From CAVQFO01 sp963711725 (GTDB lineage Bacteria; Pseudomonadota; Gammaproteobacteria; Nitrococcales; Aquisalimonadaceae): DNA of 64,000 bases. Below are positions 7,680 to 16,766 of this stretch, in pieces; the first letter of the stretch is position 1, and each line of letters begins with the position of its first letter. The stretch covers positions 62,001-126,000 of the forward strand of contig CAVQFO010000025.1 in assembly GCA_963711725.1 (NCBI GenBank), written 5' to 3'. The translations under genes were made by a program, and so were the position numbers. The notes below the pieces were generated by a model. The model had not been told where the DNA came from. It worked only from the letters and a program-made list of their open reading frames with translations, and did no database searches.

Positions 7680-8469
7680 GGCCCGCCGCCGTACGTCGTG
7701 GCGCCTCGTCGGGCCCGGTCAGGTCTTCCAGCAGGCGTCGGTAGGCCTGGCTGCCCCGGGCCCAGGGATGCTCCACCGTCAGCGGAACGCCTTTGCTGCT
7801 GGCCTCCCGGAACTGGGTATCCACAGGAATCGCGCCGGACCAAATCCGCTCCGGGTAGTCCGAACGCAGCGTCCGCAGGCTGTCGACGGAAGCACGGGTC
7901 CGCCGGTCGAAAAGCGTGGGCACAATCCGGTAGGGGAGATCCCGCTGCTGGGAACGGTTGATCATCTCCAGGGTATGGATCATGCGCTCCAGGCCTTTCA
8001 AGGCCAGGTATTCGGTCTGAACCGGGACCAACAACTCGTCGCAGGCGGCCAGCGCGTTGACCATCAACACGCCCAGCATCGGCGGGCAATCCAGAAAAGC
8101 ATGGTCGAAGCGGCCGCTCAGCGCCTGCAGGGCCCGCTTCACCACCAGACCCTTGCCGTGGCGCGCACCCAATTGACGATCCAGGGTGGCAATGGCGGTG
8201 GAAGCCGGCAACAGCATCACACCGTCGACGCCGGTGGGATGCAGGGCCCGCCGCGCCATTTCCGGTTTGAAGGTGTCGCGGAAAAGGTCGTAAAGACTGG
8301 GTTCGATTTCCTCGGGATCATAGCCGAAGTAAGCGGTCATCGAACCGTGCGGGTCCAAATCGACCAGCAGCACCTTCTGGCCTCGAAGGGCCAAGAGGCC
8401 GCCCAGGCTGACGGCCGTCGTGGTCTTGCCCACCCCGCCCTTCTGATTGGCGATGGCCCAGGATCTCAT
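7672..8469 (-). CDS. parC: ParC, ParA-family ATPase for polar chemotaxis array placement
   Basis: Protein of 265 residues. It has the deviant Walker A box NQKGGVGKTTTAV (about 8-20), LLVDLDPHGS at about 35-45 and DHAFLDCPPMLG (Walker B-like) at about 118-130. In the ParC/ParP system this ATPase localises to the cell pole and recruits chemotaxis arrays. It overlaps motD by 4 bases and parP by 8 bases, so the three are co-translated. The neighbours rule out a chromosome-partition soj gene, since no parB is next to it. Confidence 0.9.
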   Translation of the reverse strand: MRSWAIANQKGGVGKTTTAVSLGGLLALRGQKVLLVDLDPHGSMTAYFGYDPEEIEPSLYDLFRDTFKPEMARRALHPTGVDGVMLLPASTAIATLDRQLGARHGKGLVVKRALQALSGRFDHAFLDCPPMLGVLMVNALAACDELLVPVQTEYLALKGLERMIHTLEMINRSQQRDLPYRIVPTLFDRRTRASVDSLRTLRSDYPERIWSGAIPVDTQFREASSKGVPLTVEHPWARGSQAYRRLLEDLTGPDEAPRRTAAGHE

Positions 8470-9395
8470 GGCTTGCCTCCCCCGGGCTGGGCCGGTTTAC
8501 CGGGCGCCGCGGCGCTCGGCGTGTCTCCCGCCTTATCCGCCGGGAGTTTCACTTCCGTCTGATTCCGGGAGATGTCGATCTGATAGCGCGTATCTTCGCC
8601 GGCGAGCACCACCACGGAGACCCGGCGGTTCTTCCGCCGCCCCTCCAGCGTGCTGTTATCGGCGATGGGCCGGTATTCCCCGAAACCCACGGCCGACATG
8701 CGCGCGGCGTCCACGCCCTCCCGGGCCATGAGCTCCACCACCTGGGCCGCACGATCCGCGGAAAGCTCCCAATTGGACGAGAACCGCGACGTGCTGATGG
8801 GCACGTTGTCCGTAAAGCCTTCCACCCGGATCGGGTTCGGGAAAGGTTTGAGAATGGCGCCGAGCCGCGTGAGGATGCCCGCCGCGTGCGGCGCCATCTG
8901 GTCGCTGCCGCTGGGAAACAGAATGCTGGTGTTAAGCTCCACCTCGAGCCAGGACTTGGTGCGCCGGACGGTCACCACGTTGTCCTTGATCAGGGGCTTG
9001 AGCTGCTCGATGATCGCCTTGGACATCTTGCTGAGATTGTCCTCGCCACCGACCTTCGGCGACGAACCCTTGGGAAGATTCATCTCCTTGCGTATGTCTT
9101 CCGGAGTTTCCATCAGCCGCGGCAGTTGCATATTGCGGGGCGTCTGGTTGATTTCCATGGCCGCCTGCCTGCGCGAGCGCGCCAGTTCACCCACCTGCAC
9201 CGGCTCCAGGGACCGGCTGGGGCTATGGAACGCGGCGACCAGGGAATGCGACAGAGTCCGGTACTTGCCCTCGTTCACGGAAGAAATCGAGTACATCACC
9301 ACGAAGAAGGCAAACAGCAGCGTAATGAAGTCGGCATAGGAGACCAGCCACCGCTCGTGGTTCTCGTGTTCCTCATGCTTCTTCTTTCTCGCCAT
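8466..9395 (-). CDS. motD: MotD, flagellar stator subunit (MotB family)
   Basis: Protein of 309 residues. A short basic cytoplasmic start (ARKKKHEEHENHERW) precedes one transmembrane helix (about 17-38). The conserved ion-binding Asp is at residue 22 in SYADFITLLFAFF. A periplasmic linker follows, then an OmpA-type peptidoglycan-binding domain (about 165-280; VEGFTDNVPI and SADRAAQVVELM). It forms the stator with MotC. The order motC-motD-parC matches Pseudomonas. The Ser/Thr pattern around the helix does not settle whether protons or sodium drive it. Confidence 0.93.
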   Translation of the reverse strand: MARKKKHEEHENHERWLVSYADFITLLFAFFVVMYSISSVNEGKYRTLSHSLVAAFHSPSRSLEPVQVGELARSRRQAAMEINQTPRNMQLPRLMETPEDIRKEMNLPKGSSPKVGGEDNLSKMSKAIIEQLKPLIKDNVVTVRRTKSWLEVELNTSILFPSGSDQMAPHAAGILTRLGAILKPFPNPIRVEGFTDNVPISTSRFSSNWELSADRAAQVVELMAREGVDAARMSAVGFGEYRPIADNSTLEGRRKNRRVSVVVLAGEDTRYQIDISRNQTEVKLPADKAGDTPSAAAPGKPAQPGGGKP

Positions 9396-9411
9396 GGCGA
9401 TTCACCTTGAG

Positions 9412-10149
9412 CTACAGGAAGCCCTGCAGCTTCGTCTCGATGGCCCTCGGGTTCTCTCCCTCCGAAATGGAAACCAGCCCTTCCACAATCATTTCCCTGA
9501 AGCGGATTTGCGCCGCTATGATGGATTTCAGCTTGTTGGCAACGGGCAGAAAGATCACGTTCGCCGATCCCACGCCGTACACAGTGGCGACAAAGGCGGT
9601 GGCGATGCCGCCGCCGAGCTTGCTGGGATCGGCCAGATTGTTCATGACGTGGATCAGGCCCAGCACCGCGCCCAGAATGCCCAGCGTGGGGCTATACCCG
9701 CCCATGGCTTCGAAAATCTTCGCGGCCGCGTTGTCGCGCTGTTCCTGGGATTCGACCTCCACTTCCAGCATGGCGCGGATGGCCTCCGGTTCAGTGCCAT
9801 CCACCAGCAGTTGCAAGCCCTTTGCGACAAACGCATCGCTCTGCTGCTCGATCAGGCTTTCAAGGCCCAACAGGCCGTCCCGCCGGGCCACCTGACTCCA
9901 CTCCAGAATGCTTTCAATCTGTTCCTGGCCTTGCACGGTGGGGGGCTTGATCACCCATACCACCAAACGCATGGCCCGCTTGAAGGTGGCCAAGGGCGCC
10001 TGGACCATGGTCGCGCCGATGGTGCCCCCGAACACGATCATGAACGCGGTCAACTGAAGCAGGGAATCGATGTGGCCGCCTTCGATGAAGTTGCCGCCGA
10101 TCACGGCGGCCACGGCCAGGGTGATGCCTGCTATCGTCAGGAAGTCCAT
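9412..10149 (-). CDS. motC: MotC, flagellar stator subunit (MotA/PomA family)
   Basis: Protein of 245 residues with four transmembrane helices (about 5-22, 32-50, 145-170, 180-200). The cytoplasmic loop between helices 2 and 3 carries the rotor-contact region (RRDGLLGLESL and following), and the family signature GGYSPTLGILGAVLGLI is present. It pairs with MotD to form the torque-generating ion channel. The gap to motD is 16 bases and the gap to cheB is 6 bases, so it is in one operon with both. Confidence 0.93.
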   Translation of the reverse strand: MDFLTIAGITLAVAAVIGGNFIEGGHIDSLLQLTAFMIVFGGTIGATMVQAPLATFKRAMRLVVWVIKPPTVQGQEQIESILEWSQVARRDGLLGLESLIEQQSDAFVAKGLQLLVDGTEPEAIRAMLEVEVESQEQRDNAAAKIFEAMGGYSPTLGILGAVLGLIHVMNNLADPSKLGGGIATAFVATVYGVGSANVIFLPVANKLKSIIAAQIRFREMIVEGLVSISEGENPRAIETKLQGFL

Positions 10150-10155
10150 AAGGGC

Positions 10156-11268
10156 TTACCTGCACCGCGCCAGTTCGACCGCCACCGCGTCCAATGCAAG
10201 GACCCGATCCGCGAGACCGGCCCGCGCCACGGCCGCGGGCATGCCGTAGATCACACTGGTCGCCTCATCCTGGGCCCAGATCTTCGCGCCGGCCTGCTTC
10301 AACAGCTTGGCGCCTTGGGCGCCGTCCGCGCCCATTCCGGTGAGCACGATCCCCAGCACGCGTCGCCCGCACACTCGCGAGGCCTCGGTAAAGGCAATGT
10401 CCACGCTGGGCCGATAGAATTGGTCCGGCGACGCTTCAAAGGTATGCACCGTCAATGCTCCGCCCGACCGGCGCACACCCAACTGTTTCCCACCCGGCGC
10501 CAACAGTGCCCGGCCGGGGCGAAGCGTGTCGCCGTCCTTCGCCTCGGCCACTGCCAGATCGCACAGTTCATTGACACGATCGGCGAATGCGGCGGTGAAG
10601 TTCGCGGGCATGTGCTGAATCAGCAGAATCGGTACCGGAAAATTCCCGGGTAGCCGGGTGAGGACCTTCTGCAGGGCGGCCGGCCCGCCGGTGGACGCCC
10701 CGATGATCACCAGATCGAAATCCGTGGCGCGTACCGCCGGCCCGGCTTCGGGCGTCGGCGCAGCCGGGGCAGCCCCCGTCGGGGGAACAGGCCGAGTCGG
10801 TCTGGCGGGCTCCGGCGCGGCCGGCCGTGGCGGCGCCGGCCGGGGCGCCGCCGAGCGCATGGCCATACCGGCTCGCCGGCCAAGGGTCCGTACGCGGTTC
10901 TGCAGTTCCTTTTTCGCTTGCTCGGCGTCCGTGGAAATGTCGGCGAATCGCTTTGGCAAAAAATCCAGGGCGCCGGCTTCAAGCGCGTCAAGGGTGGCGC
11001 GGGCGCCGTCGTAGGTCAGCGACGAGAACATCAGGACCGGTGTGGGCCGCTGGCGCATGATCTGCCGCACGGCCTGAATGCCGTCCATGACGGGCATCTC
11101 GATGTCCATGGTGACGACATCGGGCCGCAACGCCTCGACCTGGGCAATGGCTTCCTGGCCGTTGCCGGCCTCGCCCACCACCTCAATGGCCGGATCGGCG
11201 TCGAGCATTTCCTTGATTCGCCGACGAAAAAAACCCGAATCGTCGACAACCAGCGCGCGGACTTTCAC
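10156..11268 (-). CDS. cheB: CheB, chemoreceptor glutamate methylesterase
   Basis: Protein of 370 residues starting at GTG with AGGTG upstream. The receiver domain (1-115) has the acidic pair D9/D10 and phospho-acceptor Asp55 in TMDIEMP. A Pro/Ala-rich linker (about 135-175) is unusually long. The methylesterase domain follows with its Ser-His-Asp triad visible in IGASTGGP, LIQHMPANF and LTGMGADGA. It demethylates chemoreceptors when phosphorylated by CheA, opposing CheR (which lies far away at 55024-55866). Confidence 0.95.
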   Translation of the reverse strand: MKVRALVVDDSGFFRRRIKEMLDADPAIEVVGEAGNGQEAIAQVEALRPDVVTMDIEMPVMDGIQAVRQIMRQRPTPVLMFSSLTYDGARATLDALEAGALDFLPKRFADISTDAEQAKKELQNRVRTLGRRAGMAMRSAAPRPAPPRPAAPEPARPTRPVPPTGAAPAAPTPEAGPAVRATDFDLVIIGASTGGPAALQKVLTRLPGNFPVPILLIQHMPANFTAAFADRVNELCDLAVAEAKDGDTLRPGRALLAPGGKQLGVRRSGGALTVHTFEASPDQFYRPSVDIAFTEASRVCGRRVLGIVLTGMGADGAQGAKLLKQAGAKIWAQDEATSVIYGMPAAVARAGLADRVLALDAVAVELARCR

Positions 11269-11306
11269 TCAGGCACACCTCCGGTGAATATTCGGCGCCC
11301 AGCCGG

Positions 11307-13523
11307 CTACATACGGGAACCGAACGATTTGATCAGGCTCGGAATGTCGACAATCAGCGCGATGCGGCCATCGCCGGTGATGGTGGAACCCGCCAGTCCG
11401 GGGAGCCCTTGAAGCATGGCCCCCAGCGGCTTGATGACCACTTCTTCAAGGCCGATGACCTCGTCCACCACGAAACCGATGGCCTGGTTGCCAAGCACCA
11501 CGGTCACCACCTGTTGCTCCTCCGCTTCGGGCGCTTCCTCATCGGCCAGAACAACGCCTCCCACGCCTTCCAGCCAACGTTCCAGGAAAAACAACGGCAT
11601 GGCCTTGTTGCGCACCATGATCACGCGGCGGCCATCCACTACCTTGGTGCGCCCCATGTCGAGCTCGAAGATTTCACGCACCACGGACATGGGCAGGGAG
11701 AACTTCCGGCCCTGCACCTTGACCATCAGCGTGGGCAGAATCGCCAGGGTCAGCGGGACCTTGATCTTGAGCGTGGTCCCCTCACCCATGCGGGATTCGA
11801 TATCGATGGTGCCGTTGAGCTGGGAGATGCGGGTCTTTACCACGTCCATGCCCACGCCGCGGCCGGAAATATCCGAAATCTCCGCCTTGGTGGAAAACCC
11901 GGGCAGGAAGATGAGATTGAAGCAGTCGTGCTCGTCCAGACGCGCGGCGGACTCCCGATCCATCAAGCCCTTCTCCACCGCCTTCTGGCGGAGCATCTCG
12001 GCATCCATCCCCTTGCCGTCGTCGGAAATCGTCAGCAGGATGTGATCGCCTTCCTGTTCGGCGGCAAGAATCAATTTGCCGCCGCGGGGCTTGCCCACCA
12101 TCTCACGGTCCGCGGGCTCTTCGATACCATGGTCCACCGAGTTGCGCACCAGGTGGATCAAGGGGTCGGCCAGTGCCTCGACCAGATTCTTGTCCAGATC
12201 GGTGTCCTCGCCCCGCATCTCCAGCTCGATTTCCTTGTGCAGGTTGCGGGCCAGATCGCGGACCAGGCGGGGGAACCGGCCGAACACTTTCTTGATCGGC
12301 TGCATGCGGGTTTTCATCACCGCGCTCTGCAGATCGGAGGTGACCAGCTCGAGATCGGAGACCGCCTGGTTCATCCGCTCGTCCTCCAGCGCGTTGCGCA
12401 ACGTGCTGAGGCGGTTTCGGACCAGCACCAGCTCGCCGACCAGATTCATGATGTCGTCCAGCTTGGCCGTGTCGACGCGGACCGAGGTCTCCGGCTTGGG
12501 CGCGCCCGATTTGGCGCCGGCCGCGCGCGTGATCGGCGTCGTCTTCATCGGCTTTGGCGGGCGCCGATTTCTTGGCTGCCGGTTCAGGCTTGGCGGGGGA
12601 CTTGGGTTCCGGCTTCTTCTCGGCCTTGGGCGCCGCCTTGGCAGCGGGCTTGGGTTGGCTCCGGCGTCGCGGCCTTTTCCGCGTCGGCCGCGGATGGCCC
12701 TTTGCCCTTGCCGTGCAGTTGGTCCAGCAGCGCCTCGAACTCGTCGTCGGTGATTTCGTCGTCACTGTTCGATTTCGCAGGCGAATCGGCCGGCGGCTTT
12801 GCCTCGGCAGCCGCATTCTTTTCGACGCCCGCCTTGTCCTTGGCCTGCGTCCGGCGCCGTCTCGGGGACGCCGCCATGCTGGCCCTTGCCGTGCAATTGA
12901 TCGAGAAGCGCCTCGAATTCGTCGTCGGTAATTTCGTCACCGCCGGCGGCGGAAGACCCGATCTCTGCACTCCCGCCGGCGGGCTCCGCGGCTTCGGAGG
13001 TGCGGCCCTTCTCTTCTTCCAGGGTATCCAGCAGCGCCTCGAACTCGTCGTCGCTGATGTCGCCCCCGCCTTCGGCAGCGGCCGGTGCTTCCCCAGGCTG
13101 CTCGGGCTCCGACTCCACCTCCGCGACTTCGCTATCGGGGACGGTGAGGCGCTCGAGGCCCTTGAGCAACTCCGGCGGCGCCGGCTCGGGATCGGCGCCA
13201 TTCTCGATTTGTCCGAATTGCGCGGTGACCACGTCCAGGGCCTGCAACACCGTGTCCATCAGTTCGGAACTGACGGTCTTGTCGCCCTGGCGCAGCAAAT
13301 TGAACAGGTCTTCCGTGCGATGGCACACCTGAACCAAGGCATCCAGAGCCAGGAAGCCCGCTCCGCCTTTGATGGTGTGGAACCCGCGAAAAACGGAGTT
13401 CAGCAAATCCCGGTCGTCGGGACGCTGCTCGAGGTCCACCAGCTGCTCGCTGAGACCTTCGAGGATTTCGCGCGATTCAACCAGAAAATCCTGGACAATA
13501 TCGTCTTCGATATCGATGGCCAT
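11307..13523 (-). pseudogene. cheA: cheA, chemotaxis histidine kinase, with three +1 frame changes in the linker
   Basis: The N-terminal frame starts at 13523 and carries an Hpt (P1) domain with phospho-His in FHTIKGGAGF. It stops at 12762. The C-terminal frame (11307-12548) carries dimerisation, HATPase (N box HLVRNSVDHG, G1 DDGKGMD, G2 GRGVGMD) and CheW-like domains. The linker changes frame three times in the same direction, near 12845 (GGCC), 12652-12654 (CCC) and 12553-12555 (AAA). Removing one base at each gives a continuous kinase of about 737 residues. The linker holds three copies of a DDEFEALLD motif. As written the gene would yield two fragments; I favour consensus errors, since the rest of the operon is intact. 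Confidence 0.9.
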
Positions 13524-13534
13524 GCCGGCCCCCT

Positions 13535-14287
13535 TCAGAAACCTAGACTGGACAAGAGGTCATCCACGTCGTCCTGGCCGCGGACCACATCGTCGCTCTC
13601 CTTGCCGGGAATCTGCGGTCCTTCGAGCTGACTACCCTTGTTCTCATCTTCTTTATCGGCAGCTTTTCGGGATTCATCACCCATCCGTGTGCCGGAAATG
13701 GCGATCAGGTCCACGAGGCTGTGTTCGACCTCCTGCACCAGATTGATCACGCGGCGGATGATCTGGCCGGTAAGATCCTGATAGTCCTGGGCCATCAGCG
13801 CGTCGTTGAGATTGCCCTGCAGCTTCTGGGTCTGCTCGTCGGTGGCTCCGAGAAAGGTCTCCACATCGCGGCTGAGCTGCCGAAATTCCTCGGCGGACAG
13901 TTCCCGGCGGCGGAAGCGCTGCCATTGGTCCAGGAGCGTCTTGGAACCGCTGGCCATATCGGAGACGACCGGCAGGCTGTCCTCGATGGCGTTCAAGGTG
14001 CGGTGCGCGGCCTGATCCGTCATGGTGATGACGTAGTTCAGCCGCTCCTGGGCATCGGGCATTTCCGTGGAGGCGATATCGCTCAGCCGGGTGTCGAGCC
14101 GGAACGACTTGATGGCCTCGTGCAGTTCACGGGTCAGGGTGCCCAACTCCTTGAAGAGTTGGGTTTCCCGCAACTTGGTCATGTCGTCCAGCATTCGGCC
14201 GGCTTCATCCAACTGGCCGGCCTTGATGTGATCCAGCAACCGCTCCGCGGGGTCGATGAATTGTTCGTAGTTATTCTTTTCACTCAT
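13535..14287 (-). CDS. cheZ: CheZ, CheY-phosphate phosphatase
   Basis: Protein of 250 residues, mostly helical. It has the catalytic region QDYQDLTGQIIRRV (about 163-177), with the Gln and Asp used to dephosphorylate CheY. The C-terminal tail ends DDVDDLLSSLGF, the CheY-binding peptide typical of the family. It lies between cheY (10-base gap) and cheA, the standard order cheY-cheZ-cheA. The length is slightly above E. coli CheZ because of an acidic stretch before the tail. Confidence 0.95.
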   Translation of the reverse strand: MSEKNNYEQFIDPAERLLDHIKAGQLDEAGRMLDDMTKLRETQLFKELGTLTRELHEAIKSFRLDTRLSDIASTEMPDAQERLNYVITMTDQAAHRTLNAIEDSLPVVSDMASGSKTLLDQWQRFRRRELSAEEFRQLSRDVETFLGATDEQTQKLQGNLNDALMAQDYQDLTGQIIRRVINLVQEVEHSLVDLIAISGTRMGDESRKAADKEDENKGSQLEGPQIPGKESDDVVRGQDDVDDLLSSLGF

Positions 14288-14297
14288 CGGAGGGCTC

Positions 14298-14696
14298 TCA
14301 ACTGTTGGCGCCGACGCGTTCGAAGATTTTGTCGATCTTCTCCTTCAGCGTGACCGCGGTGAACGGCTTGACGATGTAACCGTTCACGCCGGCCTGCGCC
14401 GCTTCGATAATCTGATCCCGCTTGGATTCGGCGGTCACCATCATCACCGGCAGATCCTGAAGCTCCGGCTCTGCGCGCACGGCCTTCAGGAGCTCGATGC
14501 CCGTCATCCCCGGCATGTTCCAGTCGGTAATGAGGAAGTCGAACCCGCCCTTCTTCAGGATGGGAAGAGCCGTGTTGCCGTCATCGGCCTCAGCGGTATT
14601 CGTGAATCCGAGATCCCGCAGCAGGTTCTTGATGATCCGTCGCATGGTGGAAAAATCGTCCACAATGAGGATCTTCATGTTCTTGTCTAAGTTCAC
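14298..14696 (-). CDS. cheY: CheY, chemotaxis response regulator
   Basis: Protein of 132 residues forming a single receiver domain. It shows the acidic pair D13/D14, phospho-acceptor Asp58 (FLITDWNMPGM), the conserved Thr in MMVTAES and Lys in IVKPF. Phosphorylated CheY binds FliM and FliN at the motor switch. It is the first gene after fliA on this strand; the 193-base gap to fliA (14697-14889) shows no clear promoter, though it could hold one. Confidence 0.97.
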   Translation of the reverse strand: MNLDKNMKILIVDDFSTMRRIIKNLLRDLGFTNTAEADDGNTALPILKKGGFDFLITDWNMPGMTGIELLKAVRAEPELQDLPVMMVTAESKRDQIIEAAQAGVNGYIVKPFTAVTLKEKIDKIFERVGANS

Positions 14697-14889
14697 CGTC
14701 GATCACCCTCTGTTCTTTACCGGTGTAAACGCAGTAATCCGCAAGTTACCCCATTCTATAGGCCCGGCAGATCGGCGATTCGCTCCCGACTCATCCGTTT
14801 TCGGCAGCCCCCTCCCTCCTCCGGGCCGAAAGAATCCAGGGATCGAATCGCTTTCGCGCCATCCCCTGTCGGCAACGGTGGAGAGACCG

Positions 14890-15621
14890 TTAACTCTCGT
14901 TATCTACCCAATCGGCCAGAGATGCCCTTAACTTGAGCATTATACGGCCATGAATCTGACTGATCCGGGACTCGCTCACACCCAGGACGGCCCCGATCTC
15001 TTTCAAATTGAGCTCTTCATCATAATAGAGAGACATCACGAGCTGCTCTCGTTCGGGCAGCTCGCGAATGGCGTCGGCCAGGGCCTCCTGGAATCCGAGA
15101 TCCTGCAAAGCGCCGAGCGGCCCGACGTCGCTGCCCTCGGGTTCACGAAACTCGCTCCCCTCGGAATCCGTCTGATCCATGCTGAAGATACGCGATACAG
15201 AGACGTCGCGCAGAATACTGTGGTACTCATCCAGAGATATCCCCATGGAGCGCGCGACGTCGACGTCACGGGCATCGCGCCCGGTGCGGTGCTCGATCTT
15301 GCGGATGGCCTCGCCCACCTCGCGTGCCTTGCGGTGGACCGAACGCGGCGTCCAGTCCAGGCGTCGCACCTCATCAAGCATGGCGCCGCGGATGCGGATA
15401 CCGGCGTAGGTCTGAAAGCTCGCCCCCTGGGCCGCATCGAACTGGCGAGCGGCTTCCAGCAGCCCGATCATCCCGGCCTGAATAAGATCGTCGAGCTGGA
15501 CGCTGTCCGGCAGACGGTTCATGAGATGGTGGGCAATCCGTTTCACCAGCGGCGCGTGCCGGACGAGCAAGTCATTCTCGCCCTGCAGCTCCACCGCCGA
15601 ATACATGGCATGCCCGGCCAT
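14890..15621 (-). CDS. fliA: FliA, flagellar sigma28 factor
   Basis: Protein of 243 residues with sigma regions 2 (about 10-95; LDDLIQAGMIGLLEAARQFD), 3 and 4 (about 185-235; LNLKEIGAVLGVSESRISQIHGR). It directs late flagellar transcription; three matching promoters are visible at fliC, cheV and flgM. The ATG at 15621 follows directly on the inverted-repeat element 15622-15884 and has no strong ribosome binding site. A second in-frame ATG (residue 6, MYSAVELQ) is possible. It is inhibited by FlgM (58205-58519). Confidence 0.95.
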   Translation of the reverse strand: MAGHAMYSAVELQGENDLLVRHAPLVKRIAHHLMNRLPDSVQLDDLIQAGMIGLLEAARQFDAAQGASFQTYAGIRIRGAMLDEVRRLDWTPRSVHRKAREVGEAIRKIEHRTGRDARDVDVARSMGISLDEYHSILRDVSVSRIFSMDQTDSEGSEFREPEGSDVGPLGALQDLGFQEALADAIRELPEREQLVMSLYYDEELNLKEIGAVLGVSESRISQIHGRIMLKLRASLADWVDNES

Positions 15622-15884
15622 TAGTGGCCCATCCAGGTGATTTTGATGGGTTCAGCGGGCTGGAGAGCAGTCCAGGCAAGGCGCCGGACCGAAGGCGTAG
15701 CCCCGCTACGGTGAGGAACGGGAACGCGGCATGGACTGCTCTCCAGCCCGCCCGCAGGGAGCCTGCTTCGTTCCTGCCGGTGTTGCAGCGCCTCGACAGG
15801 CCGACGGCCATGCCTTCGCCACTGCGCCTGCCAGGAACCGGCAGGCAGGCCTGAACTCGTCAAAATCACCTGGATGGACCACTA
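15622..15884. mobile_element. MITE-like terminal-inverted-repeat element between flhG and fliA
   Basis: The 263-base segment begins TAGTGGCCCATCCAGGTG and ends with its near-perfect inverse (31 of 34 bases; right arm 15851-15884). A second, internal inverted pair is exact: 15655-15673 with 15731-15749 (core CTGGAGAGCAGTCCA). The outermost TA at both ends could be a target duplication, as made by Tc1/mariner or IS630-type transposases. There is no transposase gene and no coding content. The element supplies the TAG stop of flhG and ends immediately before the fliA ATG. I infer a non-autonomous mobile or REP-like element. Confidence 0.65.
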
Positions 15885-16766
15885 GACCACCTCCCCCATA
15901 TCGGCGCCGTACTGGATCAGGCGCTCCACGAAGAATTCCAGATGCCCTTCCGCGCTGTTTGGCGGCGGCCAGCGGTCCACCCGCCGCGCCAGCTCGGTGA
16001 ACGCGCGCCCCGAGGGGCTGCCGGGATAAGCCTGGACCACCGGTTTCTGTCGCTGCACGGCCTTGCGCACGGCTTCGTCCTGGGGAATGGCGCCGCAATA
16101 GTCCAGGGTGAGATCCAGATAGCGATCGGTGACCTTGGAGAGCTTGCCGTAAAGACCCTCGCCCTCGGCCGCGCTGCGCACCATGTTCGCAACCATGTGG
16201 AAGCGCCCAACGCCGTAGTCACGGTTCATAACCTTGATCAGCGCGTAGGCATCGGTAATGGATGAGGGCTCGTCGCAGGCCACCACGATCACCTCGCGGG
16301 AGGCTCGCACGAAGCTGATGACGCTGTCGTGGATGCCGGCGGCAGTGTCGATAATCAGGTAGTCCAGATCGTGGCTGAGCTCGCTGAAACTGCGGATCAG
16401 ACCCACGTTTTCCGCCGGACCCAGCTCGGCCATGCGCTTGACGCCGGAAGCCGCGGGTACGATGTGAACCCCTTCCGGCCCGTCCACCAGGATTTCATCC
16501 AGGGTGACCTCGCCTTCCATCACATGGGAAAGGTTGTACTTGGGGCTCAGGCCGAGAAGTACATCCACGTTGGCCAGGCCCAGGTCGGCGTCCATCATCA
16601 TGACTTCCCGCCCGGCGCGAGCCAGCGCCACCGCGAGGTTGACGGAGACGTTGGTCTTTCCGACCCCGCCCTTGCCACTGGTCACGGCAATTACTTTCAC
16701 CGGTTTGGGATTCGCCATGCGTCTCAGTCCCGCAGCCTGGTCCTGGCGCTTGTTCTCATTGTGCAT
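15882..16766 (-). CDS. flhG: FlhG (FleN), MinD-like ATPase controlling flagellar number
   Basis: Protein of 294 residues from ATG 16766, preceded by GGTGGG; a GTG 9 bases earlier is the alternative. It has a deviant Walker A box TSGKGGVGKTNVSVNL (about 29-45), MMDADLGLANVDVLLGL and DYLIIDTAAG. In polar flagellates it limits flagellar number by antagonising FleQ and FlhF. It overlaps flhF by 11 bases. The last codon GTC is followed by a TAG that belongs to the terminal inverted repeat of the adjoining element, so the natural C-terminus may have been altered by insertion. Confidence 0.95.
   Translation of the reverse strand: MHNENKRQDQAAGLRRMANPKPVKVIAVTSGKGGVGKTNVSVNLAVALARAGREVMMMDADLGLANVDVLLGLSPKYNLSHVMEGEVTLDEILVDGPEGVHIVPAASGVKRMAELGPAENVGLIRSFSELSHDLDYLIIDTAAGIHDSVISFVRASREVIVVACDEPSSITDAYALIKVMNRDYGVGRFHMVANMVRSAAEGEGLYGKLSKVTDRYLDLTLDYCGAIPQDEAVRKAVQRQKPVVQAYPGSPSGRAFTELARRVDRWPPPNSAEGHLEFFVERLIQYGADMGEVV

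Noticed and set aside
12553..12850. Programmed frameshifting in cheA
   Set aside because: No slippery heptamer or downstream structure is evident, three successive shifts would be needed, and each lies at a simple homopolymer.
11409..13631. Long plus-strand open frame of 740 codons opposite cheA
   Set aside because: It is the antisense shadow of a GC-rich gene; its His/Gln/Arg-rich composition matches no family, while the minus strand encodes all CheA motifs.
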